A stretch of DNA of 64,000 bases from Pyrenophora tritici-repentis (GCF_003171515.1 NC_089390.1:5208001-5272000); one strand, 5' to 3'. Counted from the first letter of the stretch, positions 11,475 through 22,492 are shown. Numbers and translations: made by a program. Notes: generated from the letters alone by a model not told the origin.

Positions 11475-12150
11475 GGTAAGGTGAGTTAGGGCGGTGAGCA
11501 GTATGCAGGGGCGTGCCCGCGTGTATTTGTGCGGGGGAGGGAGTTGGCATTGGCGCACTTCGTATCTGCGAGGTAACGCTAGGCGATATTTTATGCTGGA
11601 ATTGAAGAGGAAGTGGAAAGGCATATATGCATGATATAATTGGTACATGTATGCTAATCGGCGTTTAAAGCGTGTATTGTATTATTAAAGTTGTCTTACC
11701 GAGGTTTTATCATTCTCACGTTCCTTTCATTAGACTTTTGATTTAACCGGGGTATCACATAGCACAGCACAACATATGTTTAAAAGTTGTTGATAGCGTA
11801 CCTAGCAGAACCAAAATACCTGATAATACATCAAGCCCACGAAAAAAAAAAGACGTCCCGGGTGTGAACCGATGTGTGGTCGATTCCCAAAAGACTGATT
11901 GTTGCTGGAGAAGTGAAGGCTAATAAGTCAAGTCGCCAGATTACGCCGATGATGATGCCGCTTCGTATCAATGCCCACCTCCCTCCCTCCCTGACAAAAC
12001 GAAATTTGCGATAAAAGAAAAGCCGTCATAAACTCCTTTGCGCCGATAAGATTCCTTTGGGTGTAGCAGTAGTTCTGCCGCGCCGTGATGGATAAAGATA
12101 CCTGCCGAAAAACATGCCTATTTCCAGACAAATTCAACGTGTTCATCTCA
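11475..12150. other. Convergent intergenic region
   Basis: 3' regions of two convergent genes. AT-rich around 11630-11720, consistent with polyadenylation signals. No gene seen. Confidence 0.5.
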
Positions 12151-13551
12151 TCAAGCACCCCACTTCTTGACAGCATCACCCAGCTCTTTCGTCAGCCCCC
12201 GTCTCACAGCCAACAATTCCTCTTTCGCGTGTTCCGCCTCCTTCTCACTACGTTCCACTCTCCCACGTAGCCCCTCGACCTCATTTCTTAATTCTTTCCT
12301 TAATTCCTTCGATGCCTCCTCCACGGTCGTTAACCTCTCAACTTCAACGCGTAATTTTTCGCCCGAAGTTTCCACAGATTCTAACCGCTCTTTCATTGCA
12401 TTCATTTCGCGCTTCATGGCCTCTGATTCCTTCTTCAACGCGTCGGATTCGATTTGCAGGCCACGGTAGGCATGTGATTCTTTAGCCATACGGTGCTGGA
12501 GGTCCGTCTTTTCGGTTTCGAGGCCGTTTACCGAAGCTTTTAGTACGGCGTTTTCGTCTTTGAGGTGGTTGATGCGGTCGGTTAGCGCGCGATTTACGCG
12601 TTCTGGTGCGGGGCTCCGTGGACTCATAATGGACGAATGTGATGCTGTTATTTCGGAAAGTTTTGATGGTACGATGATTTGCTCGCTGAGGGTACGGCGG
12701 GGATGCTTCTTTGGACGGATACCAGATGGAATGCCGGGGTAATCTTCGTCGCGTTCGCGTTTAATTTTGACGTTAATACTATCTGTTGCTGCGCGTTTGA
12801 TAGGCGGAGCCCCGATATCTTCGTTGATGACCCGGGATGTTAATGCTTCACGTGTTGTTAGTACAGATACATCTCCCCGGGGAAATTGTGTGTCCAACAT
12901 ACAGACGGTAGACGAACGTTTTGGCCGAACAGCTGGACTATCTGGCTGGAGCGGAGTAGTAGGCTCGGATTTCCTCGATGGTGGTAATAATGGGCGTTCT
13001 CCTTCATTCTGGACCCATAGACAGGCATCCCGAAAATTCCTGGTAAACATGGTGGGGTCTGCTCTTGTCCGACATAACTCTTTCACGTGTCCCGCAGCCA
13101 GGAAATAATAAAGAATCAGAGCTGAGACGCGATGTATAGCTTTTGAACCGCCCATGTCATCACCGACATCACAAAAAGGCGCATGGAAAGCAACGGTACT
13201 CGTACTATTCACGGGCTGCAGCTCATTGCTGCCATCGTCCAATTCGGCGATTCGGTAGAAGCTGACCTCGGCTTCATCTTCGTGAACGTGGGCCGTCACA
13301 CGATCAGTCGGTTCGTCGTCGTCTCCCGCGGGTCCTGGTGCATAACCGCCGATGACGAGTAATTGTTTGTGGGTGGAGCGGCCAAGCGACCGCCAGATGG
13401 CTCTGCTGATAGTGAAGCTCTCATCAAACTCGATCCAATGGAGCCTTGCGGCGCGCGGTAACGCGCGAAAAGGCGCAGCGAAATTGGCGCGAGCCCAATT
13501 CTGCACATTCTCGTTTGTGAGGGGTGATCTTGTCTCATTGAAGTCGGTCAT
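12151..13551 (-). CDS. Coiled-coil hypothetical protein
   Basis: A single-exon 466-aa protein starting at ATG 13551 (MTDFNETRSP). The N-terminal ~170 residues look globular (WRSLGRSTHKQLLVIGGYAP) and match no family I know. The middle is Pro/Ser-rich with basic patches (IKRERDEDYP, RPKKHPRRT) that could be nuclear-localisation signals. From about residue 325 to the end there is a long, highly charged heptad-like coiled coil (KDENAVLKASVNGLETEKTD and onward). It is probably an oligomeric nuclear or scaffold protein, by architecture only. Confidence 0.7.
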   Translation of the reverse strand: MTDFNETRSPLTNENVQNWARANFAAPFRALPRAARLHWIEFDESFTISRAIWRSLGRSTHKQLLVIGGYAPGPAGDDDEPTDRVTAHVHEDEAEVSFYRIAELDDGSNELQPVNSTSTVAFHAPFCDVGDDMGGSKAIHRVSALILYYFLAAGHVKELCRTRADPTMFTRNFRDACLWVQNEGERPLLPPSRKSEPTTPLQPDSPAVRPKRSSTVCMLDTQFPRGDVSVLTTREALTSRVINEDIGAPPIKRAATDSINVKIKRERDEDYPGIPSGIRPKKHPRRTLSEQIIVPSKLSEITASHSSIMSPRSPAPERVNRALTDRINHLKDENAVLKASVNGLETEKTDLQHRMAKESHAYRGLQIESDALKKESEAMKREMNAMKERLESVETSGEKLRVEVERLTTVEEASKELRKELRNEVEGLRGRVERSEKEAEHAKEELLAVRRGLTKELGDAVKKWGA

Positions 13552-14716
13552 TGTGGCGGTTGCTTTGAGCGCGCCCGTGATTCGCAGACGGCGCCTCGCA
13601 CAGTGGTTCGCGGCGTCGTCGTGTCAAAAAGTTAATGAGTCGTCTGTCCCTGGTAGCGATTGATAACTGTGCGACAAGCACTCGTCTCCGCCATTCATGC
13701 CTAGTTGGTTGTTGAATCACGGCGACATGTCTGAGAAAGCTGTGTAGAGTTGACGCAACGGAAAGTCAGGCGGGAATCCTTCCGCTGCCCGTTATTTGCG
13801 GGGCTGGTAGTGGCTGGAAGACTGTAAGCGGAAGGTGCAGCCCTGGTGTGCTGCACCATGTTAGCAAGTCCGGCAAATCCTCGCAATTGGAAACGCAGAT
13901 AGCAGAATGTGTGTAATCTGTTCTGGATCTTGTGTTGGCTCAGTTGTACTGTATGCATCCGATAAGCACCGTAGAACGAGCGACTCGTTCAATGCCAAAA
14001 CAGACAGCGCTTGCACCATTGGATCACCAGTTGCCCATCGCACCCTTCACCCCGTGACGATATGCAGACGTATGTGCCTCGATCTGGCCATAGTGGTCTA
14101 ATACTTAGAGTTGGAAATAAGGTTGAACCATGCGACAGAAATGGCTCAGTATGGCCGTGTTTGGCAACTCTGGCATGTCCGACGCCCGGACGAGCAGTTC
14201 CCTGATCGTTCATCGGCAGTTTAGCATGTCGGTTAGCGGTTGCGACGATCCATCTAATGATTTCTTTTGTATCCTACACGCCCAGTTCCAGCCATAAACC
14301 ATTTCGTTGCATTGCAATGTGGTGAAAGGGTGATGAGTTGCCGTTTCTCAATCCGGGCGGCATGTACCGGCTTGTCAAGAGATGAGATGGAGAAACCCGC
14401 GTAACGACTCCACATGTAATCGTCTTCTAACCGTCACGCCGTTATGGGGTCGATCGGACCGAGGTATGATTGGCGAAATATGTGGCAACACTCCCAGGAT
14501 GCCCGATAAAGCAATCAGTGACGACTGACGCGTCGACGTCATCGCTTTTTTTTTCTCATCACGTGCGCCTGCCGGGGGGGGGGGGGGCAATTGCTTCACC
14601 GACACAGCCAGCAACCAACCATCGTGGCGCCCCATCGCTCTCTGACGTTGAAACTGATCGCCCTCGCATTCGCAATTTTCCTAAGATCGTCCATATTACG
14701 CGTACCAAGTTTCGTC
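13552..14716. other. Divergent intergenic region with homopolymers
   Basis: Between the divergent coiled-coil and MDP-1 genes. No gene seen. A T9 run near 14545 and a G14 run at 14574-14587 lie about 130-170 bp upstream of the MDP-1 start. Confidence 0.5.
14574..14587 (+). repeat. G14 homopolymer
   Basis: An uninterrupted run of 14 G lies 130 bp upstream of the MDP-1 ATG. Its length is liable to sequencing error; it could also form a quadruplex or block nucleosomes. Confidence 0.8.
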
Positions 14717-15411
14717 ATGCCTCGCCGGCATCACGCATCGCTATCGACCGACACCCCGTCGACGGGTACAACAACCGCAAACGCCGAGAAGGTCTCATGG
14801 CCATCGACCTTTACAGACGGTCAGCCGCTTCCTAAGATATTCGTCTTCGATCTCGACTACACGCTATGGCCCTTCTGGGTGGACACGCACGTAGCAGGCC
14901 CGCTCAAGGCGGTGGAGGGCGGTTTGAAGGTGAAGGACCGGTATAACGAGGGCTTTGGCTTCTACAATGATGTGGAGGGCGTGCTGGAAGCGGCATGAAA
15001 GCCTAGGATCATCTCCATGCGATGTAGCGACTAACATCGGGTCAGCTCAAACAGAAAAACATCCTCATCGCCGCCGCCTCCCGCACGTCCGCCCCCGATC
15101 TCGGTCGTGAAATGCTCAAGCTTCTCAGAATCCCTCGTACATCAGGGTCGTCGCGCTCAGCCATCGAATACTTTGATCATCTTCAGATATACCCCGGTAG
15201 CAAGACGACGCATTTTCAGCGAATACACAGGGACAGCGGGATCGAATACGAGGACATGCTCTTCTTCGACGACGAGAGTAGGAACAAGAACGTAGAGGTG
15301 CTAGGCGTGACAATGCAGCTCATAAAAGACGGCGTTACTAGGGATGAAATCGATAGGGGCGTGCAGGCCTGGAGAAAGAGACATGGAAAGACAAAGGCTA
15401 CGGACAGTTGA
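14717..15411 (+). CDS. MDP1: Magnesium-dependent phosphatase-1 (HAD family)
   Basis: Exons are 14717-14992 and 15046-15411 (213 aa). The HAD nucleophile motif is [10 protein letters not shown] (Asp45 and Asp47), followed by [10 protein letters not shown] (motif II) and LFFDDESRN (motif III): the MDP-1/acid phosphatase-like subfamily, a small cytosolic Mg-dependent phosphatase acting on phosphotyrosine-like or glycated substrates in homologues. The intron must remove a TGA; the only junction that preserves family sequence (GVLEA then LKQKN) uses donor GC at 14993 with branch GACTAAC and acceptor TCAG, so it is a GC-AG intron. The open frame extends upstream only to a TTG, so ATG 14717 (MPRRHH) is the start. 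Confidence 0.85.
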
Positions 15412-16736
15412 GGAGGACACGTCCTTACGTACACACAGCATTGCATGTGCTGGGCTGACTTTTGGCAGTACCGCCTATCAGCAAATAACGAACCAAATAA
15501 GATACCCAATCATGACTCGATCGAGCCCCGATTCCGTGTCCTTGACCGTGTTTCCTTGGTAGCCCCCCTTGCGACCCACTAAAGCAGGCACACCTGATAC
15601 CGAGCACGCTTTGCGTAACCTGCTTTTCCCTCCTCTCTATCGACCCGGTTTATCGACGTGTCCAAGTAATCATATCTGCGGCTTGATTGGGTGGGGCATG
15701 CAAGGGATTCGTGGTCATGGGTGAGGTAAGCAGGTATTTTTGGCTGCATCATGCGCTCCCTCACTTCCACGGGTCCGCTGCTGCATCCCAAAGTCAGACA
15801 TGCATCTAAATTCGTGGTACCAAAAACCCATGTGTCTGGACTTTGATGTGCAAGGCTCATGTCTTCGAAAACCTGGATATGCTTTGGCGCCAAGCTTCTC
15901 ACCGCCCTAGCGCATATATAAGCTCCTCCTGCTTCTAACCTCCTATTCATGTTATCTTCTATCCCCTCTTCTCCAAAAATACTACATGCATGTTTACTGG
16001 CTTTTTCAAAAATAGACCAATTCGCTTTTATGGCTGTGCTGGGTTGTGACCTTTCTGTCCTTATTGGACCTTTCCAAAACCACAGGACCTGCGACTATGG
16101 CGAGATAAAATGGCACAGCAGCAAGCTGTATGGACTCCTGCATCCTGTATCTTGTTCAAACTTTTAATCAAAAACGGTTTTCAGCAGAGCCATGCTCTTT
16201 TCTCCTCTGCTTCCACTTCCTGCAATATAGACGCCAAAAGTTCACGGATTATGGTTAATGTTCTCCTTCAAAATGGACAGGATCGATCTCCATGAGTGTC
16301 CCCACATCTTAGGAATGTTTAAATAAATTTTGGAGCCTTCTCTTGTACAATTCTACCCGTTTCAAAACCCGAAGAATCTATGTCGATGGTTTTTCAAAAG
16401 ACACCACTGAAGCTACTATGACTTTTTGTGAACTCGCTGGTAGAATTCACATATGGAGGTTGCGGCTATGATATTTATGTATATGGCATGTTTCCCAAGA
16501 AAAAGGCCATGAATTGTTCTTCTTCACATTTTCCAATCAATCATCGTGAGTAAGATGTAGAATTTTCATGTCATAGTGGAGGCGACGGCTCTCTTTCATC
16601 GACGTGGTGATATCCAATTTTAGAAATATAGTGATGAAAGTCGCGTATTTTGATAAAGTGGATGGAACATAGAATGAAGTTCCAGTGCCTCACACCAAAC
16701 ATAAGACGTGATTTTGTTGTTTTTCGGTAAAATAGA
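15412..16736. other. Gene-poor flank of the transposon island
   Basis: No convincing gene. A TATA-like GCATATATAAGC at about 15910 precedes a 72-codon frame at 15949 with no recognisable features. A minus-strand 123-codon frame at 15579-15950 was not called. Composition becomes AT-richer to the right. Confidence 0.45.
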
Positions 16737-16741
16737 AGGAG
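16737..16741 (+). repeat. Target-site duplication AGGAG (left)
   Basis: Five bases immediately before the 5' LTR, repeated exactly at 22770-22774. Confidence 0.9.
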
Positions 16742-16933
16742 TGTCGGATCGTGAGTATCGGTAGAGACGTCGGCTGCTGGACACTTCGGCCCGACTTCGG
16801 CCCACCTTGCGCAGAGCTTAGGTATACCTTCGTAGCAGCTGTGTTCGTAATAAATCAATAACCATCACCGAACAGAATGCATTCCTAGTTATCGTTATTT
16901 CCTTTCAGCACTAGTGCTATAGACCTTCCAACA
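16742..16933 (+). repeat. 5' LTR (192 bp)
   Basis: Starts TGTCGGATCG and ends CCTTCCAACA. Identical to the 3' LTR. Just inside it lies the palindrome CACTGATCAGTG (16932-16943). Confidence 0.95.
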
Positions 16934-17262
16934 CTGATCAGTGATTGCTTAAGGCGATCACAGACAGCAAGGTAGAAGAGACAGACCGCATCTTCGACGA
17001 ACTCCCTGACGCACGACGTTATACTCCCGGGAGAAGATTCTGTGCTAAGAACAGAGCGAGGCAGAGATAACACAAAGCACTCTTAACCTCCCTCTACAGC
17101 TGCTGGTTTAGCTTAATCCGCGAACACAGAGCGCGTCAGCAACGCAATACAACTCAACCGTACGAGCGTCTCCGGACGATCCGATCACGTACAACAACAA
17201 GCGCTGGCACGACCAACCAGCGAGACAACAACACCGACAACGCGTCAACACCCGCTAGCAAG

Positions 17263-19815
17263 ATGGCGGATAACCAAAGCGAAATAAGCTCTGCAGACTC
17301 TGCTGAAGCTCAGAATCAACTACAGAATGAGCAATCAGAACACCTCTCAGACTCACCATGGGCCAAATTTACCGCGGAACAACTTATGGAAAACTGTCCA
17401 TACACAGTTGCACTCAAGGTCATCAATACAGCTCTCTGGGGTGTACCCGCACCGGCGGACGCAAATGAGACACACGCAACAACGTGGGTCGCTAAAGCTA
17501 TCCACGACTACAATGTGTCAATGGCCTGGGACGATGACCTCTTCATTGACTACAAATGGGACTTTGAAGGATGGACGAAGGAGCTATTTAGCAAGGTTGA
17601 GCGTGGTACACTAAGGTCTCTTAAGAGTGTGCTACGACACCGGGGAGTATACACTGGCAACAATCACGCCAGGGTGGCGGACTCTCTCTACAACATTCTA
17701 GGTATAGAGAATACTCTTGAATGGGAACCAGCAGAGTTTCGAGCCATGAAATTCGACCAACAGTCCGAAGCGTACCAGCGCCAGCAGAGCAATAAACGCC
17801 AACAGGACACTCAGCACACAGTCTATCCAGCTGTACAACAACCACCGCAAGTACAACAACCGCCGCAATTACAACAACCGCCGCAATTACAACAGCCACC
17901 GCAAGTACCACAGCCGTCGCAATTACAACGACCGTCGCAGGGCGAGCAACAAGAGCAGTATAGAGTGAGACAAGGCGTCCAGAGCCGTTCCCAAACAATA
18001 GAGCCACAACAGCCGCTACACATGAGCGGTACGCTGGAAGGGCCTCAGCATCGACAACTGTGGGAGCAGGCCGCGCAGCCGCAACAAGGGCGTGCGCAAC
18101 TACAGACACGGCCGCCAGCGACTGCATATCGCGAAGTCACGCCATTTCCGCAACAGCCAACGAACCGCGTCCCTAACAGACCACCCGAACTACCATACGA
18201 CCCGTACAAGACGCTACCGCCGCGATGGTCCCGCAACGATCGACTCGACGCTAATACGATCACGCAGTTCTCTAAGCTATGGGACAATAGCAACAAGTAT
18301 ACAGGGAATGCGTACGATCTCCTAGACGATAAGATCAAGATCTTCTTCAGCATCTGCTGGCAGGTAGATATCCAAGAAGAGCAGTTTCACGCAGTGTTTC
18401 CCCGTATCCTTACCGGGCGTGCAGAGACATTCTACATACAGGTTGTAGAGAGAGATGACAGCTTTGCTGATGCGTACATGGCAATCAAAAACCACTTCGA
18501 CCATGACGTCCATCACCAGCACTACTACACAGACTGGACGACTACAACCTTCGCTCGCACCCGCACAGAGAACCCCGACAAGGGACTACACGAGGTTCTG
18601 CAGATCCTGCTTGACAAGCTGCAGCTATGCCAGCGTGCCCTTGGCAAGAACTTTGAGGGCGAGGATGCCCTACGTACCACTGTCATCAATGCCTGCCGAG
18701 GAGTACCAGAGCTTGAGATGGCACTGTTCAAACCAGCCACAATCTGTGAAGGACTCTTCTCAGACCTACGTTCTGCAGTTGAGACACACCTTGCACGGCA
18801 ACACACTGCCCAGATGGTCACAGAGGACCAATATTACTTAGATCGCCGATACAACGGCAATAGAAGAATCCGAGGTGGATCTCGAGGTGGAGGAGGATTC
18901 AGAGGCGGATCCAGAGGAGCATATCGAGGAGGCGAGCAGCGCGACGACAACGGACGAGGATTCAAGCCACGCTGGAGGAAGAAATGCTTTGTTTGCCAGA
19001 AGGAAGGATGCTGGTCTACCAACCACACAGACGAAGAGCGCAAGGCTGCCCGTACACAGTTCTTCTCTACGCTATACTTTACAGGTACACAGCCCCCCAA
19101 GGACTTCTCCGTACATCTTGCAGAATACGAAGGGATCGAGCACACTAGCCAGTACAATCAGAGAGGCTGGAGAGAGGAGGAAGACTGCGAGGATGACGAC
19201 GATGACGACGTCGCGGAAGCATACCTTGAACAGCAGTTTTTCACGGAGCAATGCCTTGCAGATCAGGCGTTCTTGCACCACATCTCTGGCGACGACGTAT
19301 ACCGCCAAGACGCGCCATCAGCGCCAGCGTCACAGTTCCTGCTTGAAGACCGCTACACAAGATCTGTGTACCAAGGGATCCTACCGGATACAGGCGCTGC
19401 CAACGTATCCACAGTTGGCAAGGAGCAGTACCTTGCACTCACAAGGGAAGATCCTACAGTTAGGATGGATACGTCTACAGCAGGAAAGGCATCTATCAAA
19501 TTCGGCAAGGGCGAGGCTACATCATCTATTGGCACTGCACAGGTCTCTACAGACATTGGGACGATCAACTTTGAGGTGCTTGACGCACCTACACCATTCT
19601 TATTGTGCCTTGCAGACATGGACAGGTTAAAGGTCTACTTTAACAACACCACAGATGAGCTAGTCCAGGGTGACGTACACATCCCTGTAATTCGCAAATG
19701 GGGACATCCTTGGTTCCATCTGAACAAAAGAGAGAGAGCAACTGTGTTCTTGACAGAGACAGTTGCGACGGCTCCATCGACGATTTGGACACCCAGCTGT
19801 CACGCGACTTGTTAA
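17263..19815 (+). CDS. Retrotransposon Gag-protease ORF (ORF1)
   Basis: 850 codons from ATG 17263. The N-terminal part is followed by a Gln/Pro repeat tract around residues 185-245, written in PPQ/LQQ-like units. The capsid-like core follows (AETFYIQVVERDDSFADAYM), then an Arg/Gly-rich stretch (GGSRGGGGFRGGSRGAYRGG) and a variant zinc knuckle CFVCQKEGCWSTNH near residue 572. An acidic run is then followed by the aspartic-protease active site LPDTGAANVST near residue 708. Gag packages the RNA and the protease matures the polyprotein. The frame closes at a TAA at the integrase border, 52 nt after ORF2 residues become recognisable, so integrase and polymerase are only reached by a frame change. 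Confidence 0.9.
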   Translation: MADNQSEISSADSAEAQNQLQNEQSEHLSDSPWAKFTAEQLMENCPYTVALKVINTALWGVPAPADANETHATTWVAKAIHDYNVSMAWDDDLFIDYKWDFEGWTKELFSKVERGTLRSLKSVLRHRGVYTGNNHARVADSLYNILGIENTLEWEPAEFRAMKFDQQSEAYQRQQSNKRQQDTQHTVYPAVQQPPQVQQPPQLQQPPQLQQPPQVPQPSQLQRPSQGEQQEQYRVRQGVQSRSQTIEPQQPLHMSGTLEGPQHRQLWEQAAQPQQGRAQLQTRPPATAYREVTPFPQQPTNRVPNRPPELPYDPYKTLPPRWSRNDRLDANTITQFSKLWDNSNKYTGNAYDLLDDKIKIFFSICWQVDIQEEQFHAVFPRILTGRAETFYIQVVERDDSFADAYMAIKNHFDHDVHHQHYYTDWTTTTFARTRTENPDKGLHEVLQILLDKLQLCQRALGKNFEGEDALRTTVINACRGVPELEMALFKPATICEGLFSDLRSAVETHLARQHTAQMVTEDQYYLDRRYNGNRRIRGGSRGGGGFRGGSRGAYRGGEQRDDNGRGFKPRWRKKCFVCQKEGCWSTNHTDEERKAARTQFFSTLYFTGTQPPKDFSVHLAEYEGIEHTSQYNQRGWREEEDCEDDDDDDVAEAYLEQQFFTEQCLADQAFLHHISGDDVYRQDAPSAPASQFLLEDRYTRSVYQGILPDTGAANVSTVGKEQYLALTREDPTVRMDTSTAGKASIKFGKGEATSSIGTAQVSTDIGTINFEVLDAPTPFLLCLADMDRLKVYFNNTTDELVQGDVHIPVIRKWGHPWFHLNKRERATVFLTETVATAPSTIWTPSCHATC

Positions 19816-22492
19816 GCTCTTAAAGGATGCTGGCCATAACGACTTCGAAGAAAGAACCCTAGAAGAAGTCACTAAGTTCTGCCACCACTGCCAGCTCCAC
19901 AGCTCCGCACCGCGCCGATTCAAATTCACTCTCAAGGATGATCACCACTTCAACTATGAGATCCTGGTGGATGTGATGTACCTGAGCAACAAACCTGTAC
20001 TGCATGTGGTCGATTCCTCAACAGCGTTTCAAGGCGCGAGGTTCCTTAGCGCTATCTCAGCTAAAGAAACATGGCAAGCACTGCGGATACTATGGATCGA
20101 CACGTATCAAGGACCACCAGACATTATCACGCATGACGCAGGCACTAACTTTGCAAGCACAGAGTTCCGCGCAGAAGCAAAGATCATGGGAGTCACATGC
20201 AAGCAAGTACCTACGGAGGCGCACTGGTCTATCGGCAAAACTGAGAGGTACCATGCACCTCTACGCCGCGCATGGGACATACTCTATGCAGAACTCACTG
20301 ACACTATGTCCGACGACGCGATTCTCCAGATGGCTGTGAAGGCTGTCAACGATACTGCTGGCCCCGATGGACTAGTCCCGACGCTACTGGTCTTTGGAGC
20401 GTACCCACGAATGACTGCAGAGTCACCGCCATCCCCGTCAATGGTCAAGCGCAGCGAGGCTATTCAAAAGGCGACGAAAGCCCTACGCAAGATCACGGCA
20501 GAGCACCAAGTTGCAGACGCCTTGAACACCCGCAATGGACCAGCCACTGCAGACATGCTCGCGCTCCCACTCCAGAGCGAAGTCTTAGTATGGAGAGAGA
20601 GTGATGGCTGGAATGGCCCGTACAAGATCGCCAGTACAGATGGCCACAACGTCACTGTTGACATGGTCAATGGTCCAACGACATTCAGATCCACTGTCGT
20701 CAAGCCATACTACAGACCGGACCACCTTTGGAGCGACCCCGATGCGCCACACGCGCCGAATGAGCCGCATGAGCCGGTAGCAGTACCACCGGCAGTGCAA
20801 CCACGCAGGAGAGGCCGCCCTCCAGGGTCAAAGAACAAGCGGAAGGCGCACGCGTACATCACCAAGAAGGAGCAGGACGATCTTGAGCTAGCTATCAAGC
20901 TACGTAACGATGGAGTGATCACAACCTCAGGCGCCCCCTTTGAAGCGTCTGATGACCAAGAGATCAGCGACCTCGTAGGTCGTGGAGTCTTTAAATTTGA
21001 GCAATACGACGAGAGGCTACACAGCAAGATCCGGATCTTCAAGTCACGCCTAGTACGTGAGGTCAAGGGAAAGACAACCAAGCCCTATGAGAAATCCCGC
21101 CTAGTTATCCAAGGCTACCAGGACCACGGCAAGGAGACTATTCTGACGCAATCTCCAACCATACAGCGATGTAGCCAGCGCCTGATTATGTCGCTGGCGC
21201 CCGAGATGGTACAACGCGGAATGAACATCGAGCTCCGTGACATTACGCAGGCGTATCCCCAGGCGCAGACAACCCTGAAGAGGACGATACTCGCACATCT
21301 TCCTACTGAGCTAGTCCATCGATATCCAGAAGGCACGCTACTCCATGTGATCAAGCCGCTGTATGGAATCGCTGAGGCAGGAGTCCACTGGTGGACAACG
21401 TATCACGGACACCATTGCAAGGAACTGGACATGGCAACATCGACGTACGACCCATGCCTATTGATCACGAACAGCGACGACGCAGGCATCTTCGGCATCG
21501 TTGGCATGCAGACAGACGACACTCTCATGCTCGGGACACCAGCGTTCTCGTCACGTGAAGAGAAGAAGATCCAGAAGGCAGAGTTCAGGTCAAAGCCAAA
21601 AGCAAGGCTGACACCAGAAGTGCAGTTAGACTTCAATGGATGTACACTCACGATGGACGCCAGCAGAGTCTTGACCCTTAGGCAGAAAGGACAAGGAGGA
21701 AGGATCAGGCTTGTGGATATCAGGGCACCCGACCGCGCGCAACAGTACACCGAGCAGCGCGCCCGCGGAGCGTACATCGCATCAACATGCCAACCAGAGG
21801 CGTCATTTGACCTGTCCGTCGCTGCTCAAGCTCAGCAACCATCAGACGAGGACATCAAGGCACTCAACAAACGCCTGAAATGGCAGATGGAGAATCTCGA
21901 TCGTGGCCTGCGCTACGTCACTGTCAATCTTATGGAGGCCAAGTTGATGGTCTTTGTGGATGGCTCCTTTGCCAACAACAAGGACCTCAGCTCACAGCTA
22001 GGCTTTGTCCTTATGCTCGTCAACGAGTCTATTGACGTCAACACCTTCACAATACAGGGCAACGTGATCCACTACAGCTCTACAAAATGCAAGCGCATCA
22101 CACGGAGCGTACTGGCCTCAGAGATCTACGGCATGGTCAACGGCTTTGACATAGGCATTGCAGTTGCAACCACGCTGAGGATAGTTACAGAACGACTTAG
22201 ACTACCTGCAATTCCCTTGGTTATCTGTACAGACTCGTACTCCTTGTACGAGTGCCTAGTAAAGCTTGGGACGACGAAGGAAAAGCGTCTCATGATCGAC
22301 ATCATGGCGCTGCGCCAATCATATGAGCGTCGCGAGATCACGGAGATCCGCTGGATCAATGGTGAAGACAATCCTGCAGACGCCTTCACCAAGGCATCGC
22401 CAAACCGCGCTCTTGAACGCTTTATTGACGGCAATAAGCTGACAGTCCGAGTAGAGGGATGGGTGCAGAGGCCGACAAGCTTTGATGGTTGA
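19754..22492 (+). CDS. Retrotransposon integrase-RT-RNase H ORF (ORF2)
   Basis: Open in the +1 frame relative to ORF1 from just after a TGA at 19751. It has no ATG near its start, so it must be made as a fusion with ORF1. In order: integrase zinc domain (LRRLHRRFGHP ... FCHHC), integrase core with Asp in VDVMYLS, Asp in THDAGTNF and Glu in KTERYH, reverse transcriptase with KSRLVIQGYQD and the catalytic QTDD in place of the usual YVDD, and RNase H (VFVDGSFANN ... ICTDSYSLYE ... EDNPADAFTK). Apart from the junction, the frame is intact through the stop at 22492. It supplies cDNA synthesis and integration. Confidence 0.92.
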   Translation, partial: QRQLRRLHRRFGHPAVTRLVKLLKDAGHNDFEERTLEEVTKFCHHCQLHSSAPRRFKFTLKDDHHFNYEILVDVMYLSNKPVLHVVDSSTAFQGARFLSAISAKETWQALRILWIDTYQGPPDIITHDAGTNFASTEFRAEAKIMGVTCKQVPTEAHWSIGKTERYHAPLRRAWDILYAELTDTMSDDAILQMAVKAVNDTAGPDGLVPTLLVFGAYPRMTAESPPSPSMVKRSEAIQKATKALRKITAEHQVADALNTRNGPATADMLALPLQSEVLVWRESDGWNGPYKIASTDGHNVTVDMVNGPTTFRSTVVKPYYRPDHLWSDPDAPHAPNEPHEPVAVPPAVQPRRRGRPPGSKNKRKAHAYITKKEQDDLELAIKLRNDGVITTSGAPFEASDDQEISDLVGRGVFKFEQYDERLHSKIRIFKSRLVREVKGKTTKPYEKSRLVIQGYQDHGKETILTQSPTIQRCSQRLIMSLAPEMVQRGMNIELRDITQAYPQAQTTLKRTILAHLPTELVHRYPEGTLLHVIKPLYGIAEAGVHWWTTYHGHHCKELDMATSTYDPCLLITNSDDAGIFGIVGMQTDDTLMLGTPAFSSREEKKIQKAEFRSKPKARLTPEVQLDFNGCTLTMDASRVLTLRQKGQGGRIRLVDIRAPDRAQQYTEQRARGAYIASTCQPEASFDLSVAAQAQQPSDEDIKALNKRLKWQMENLDRGLRYVTVNLMEAKLMVFVDGSFANNKDLSSQLGFVLMLVNESIDVNTFTIQGNVIHYSSTKCKRITRSVLASEIYGMVNGFDIGIAVATTLRIVTERLRLPAIPLVICTDSYSLYECLVKLGTTKEKRLMIDIMALRQSYERREITEIRWINGEDNPADAFTKASPNRALERFIDGNKLTVRVEGWVQRPTSFDG

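Noticed and set aside
15579..15950. 123-codon minus-strand frame and a TATA-preceded 72-codon plus frame
   Set aside because: Neither has domain, signal or convincing composition; kept only as a note in the intergenic entry.
16571..16858. Two minus-strand ORFs starting with the same 35 residues at 16.8 and 22.7 kb
   Set aside because: At first they look like a duplicated gene; they are just the two LTRs read antisense.
16932..16960. Primer-binding site after the 5' LTR
   Set aside because: The sequence begins with a palindrome and matches no tRNA 3' end I can recall; a half-tRNA primer is possible but untested.
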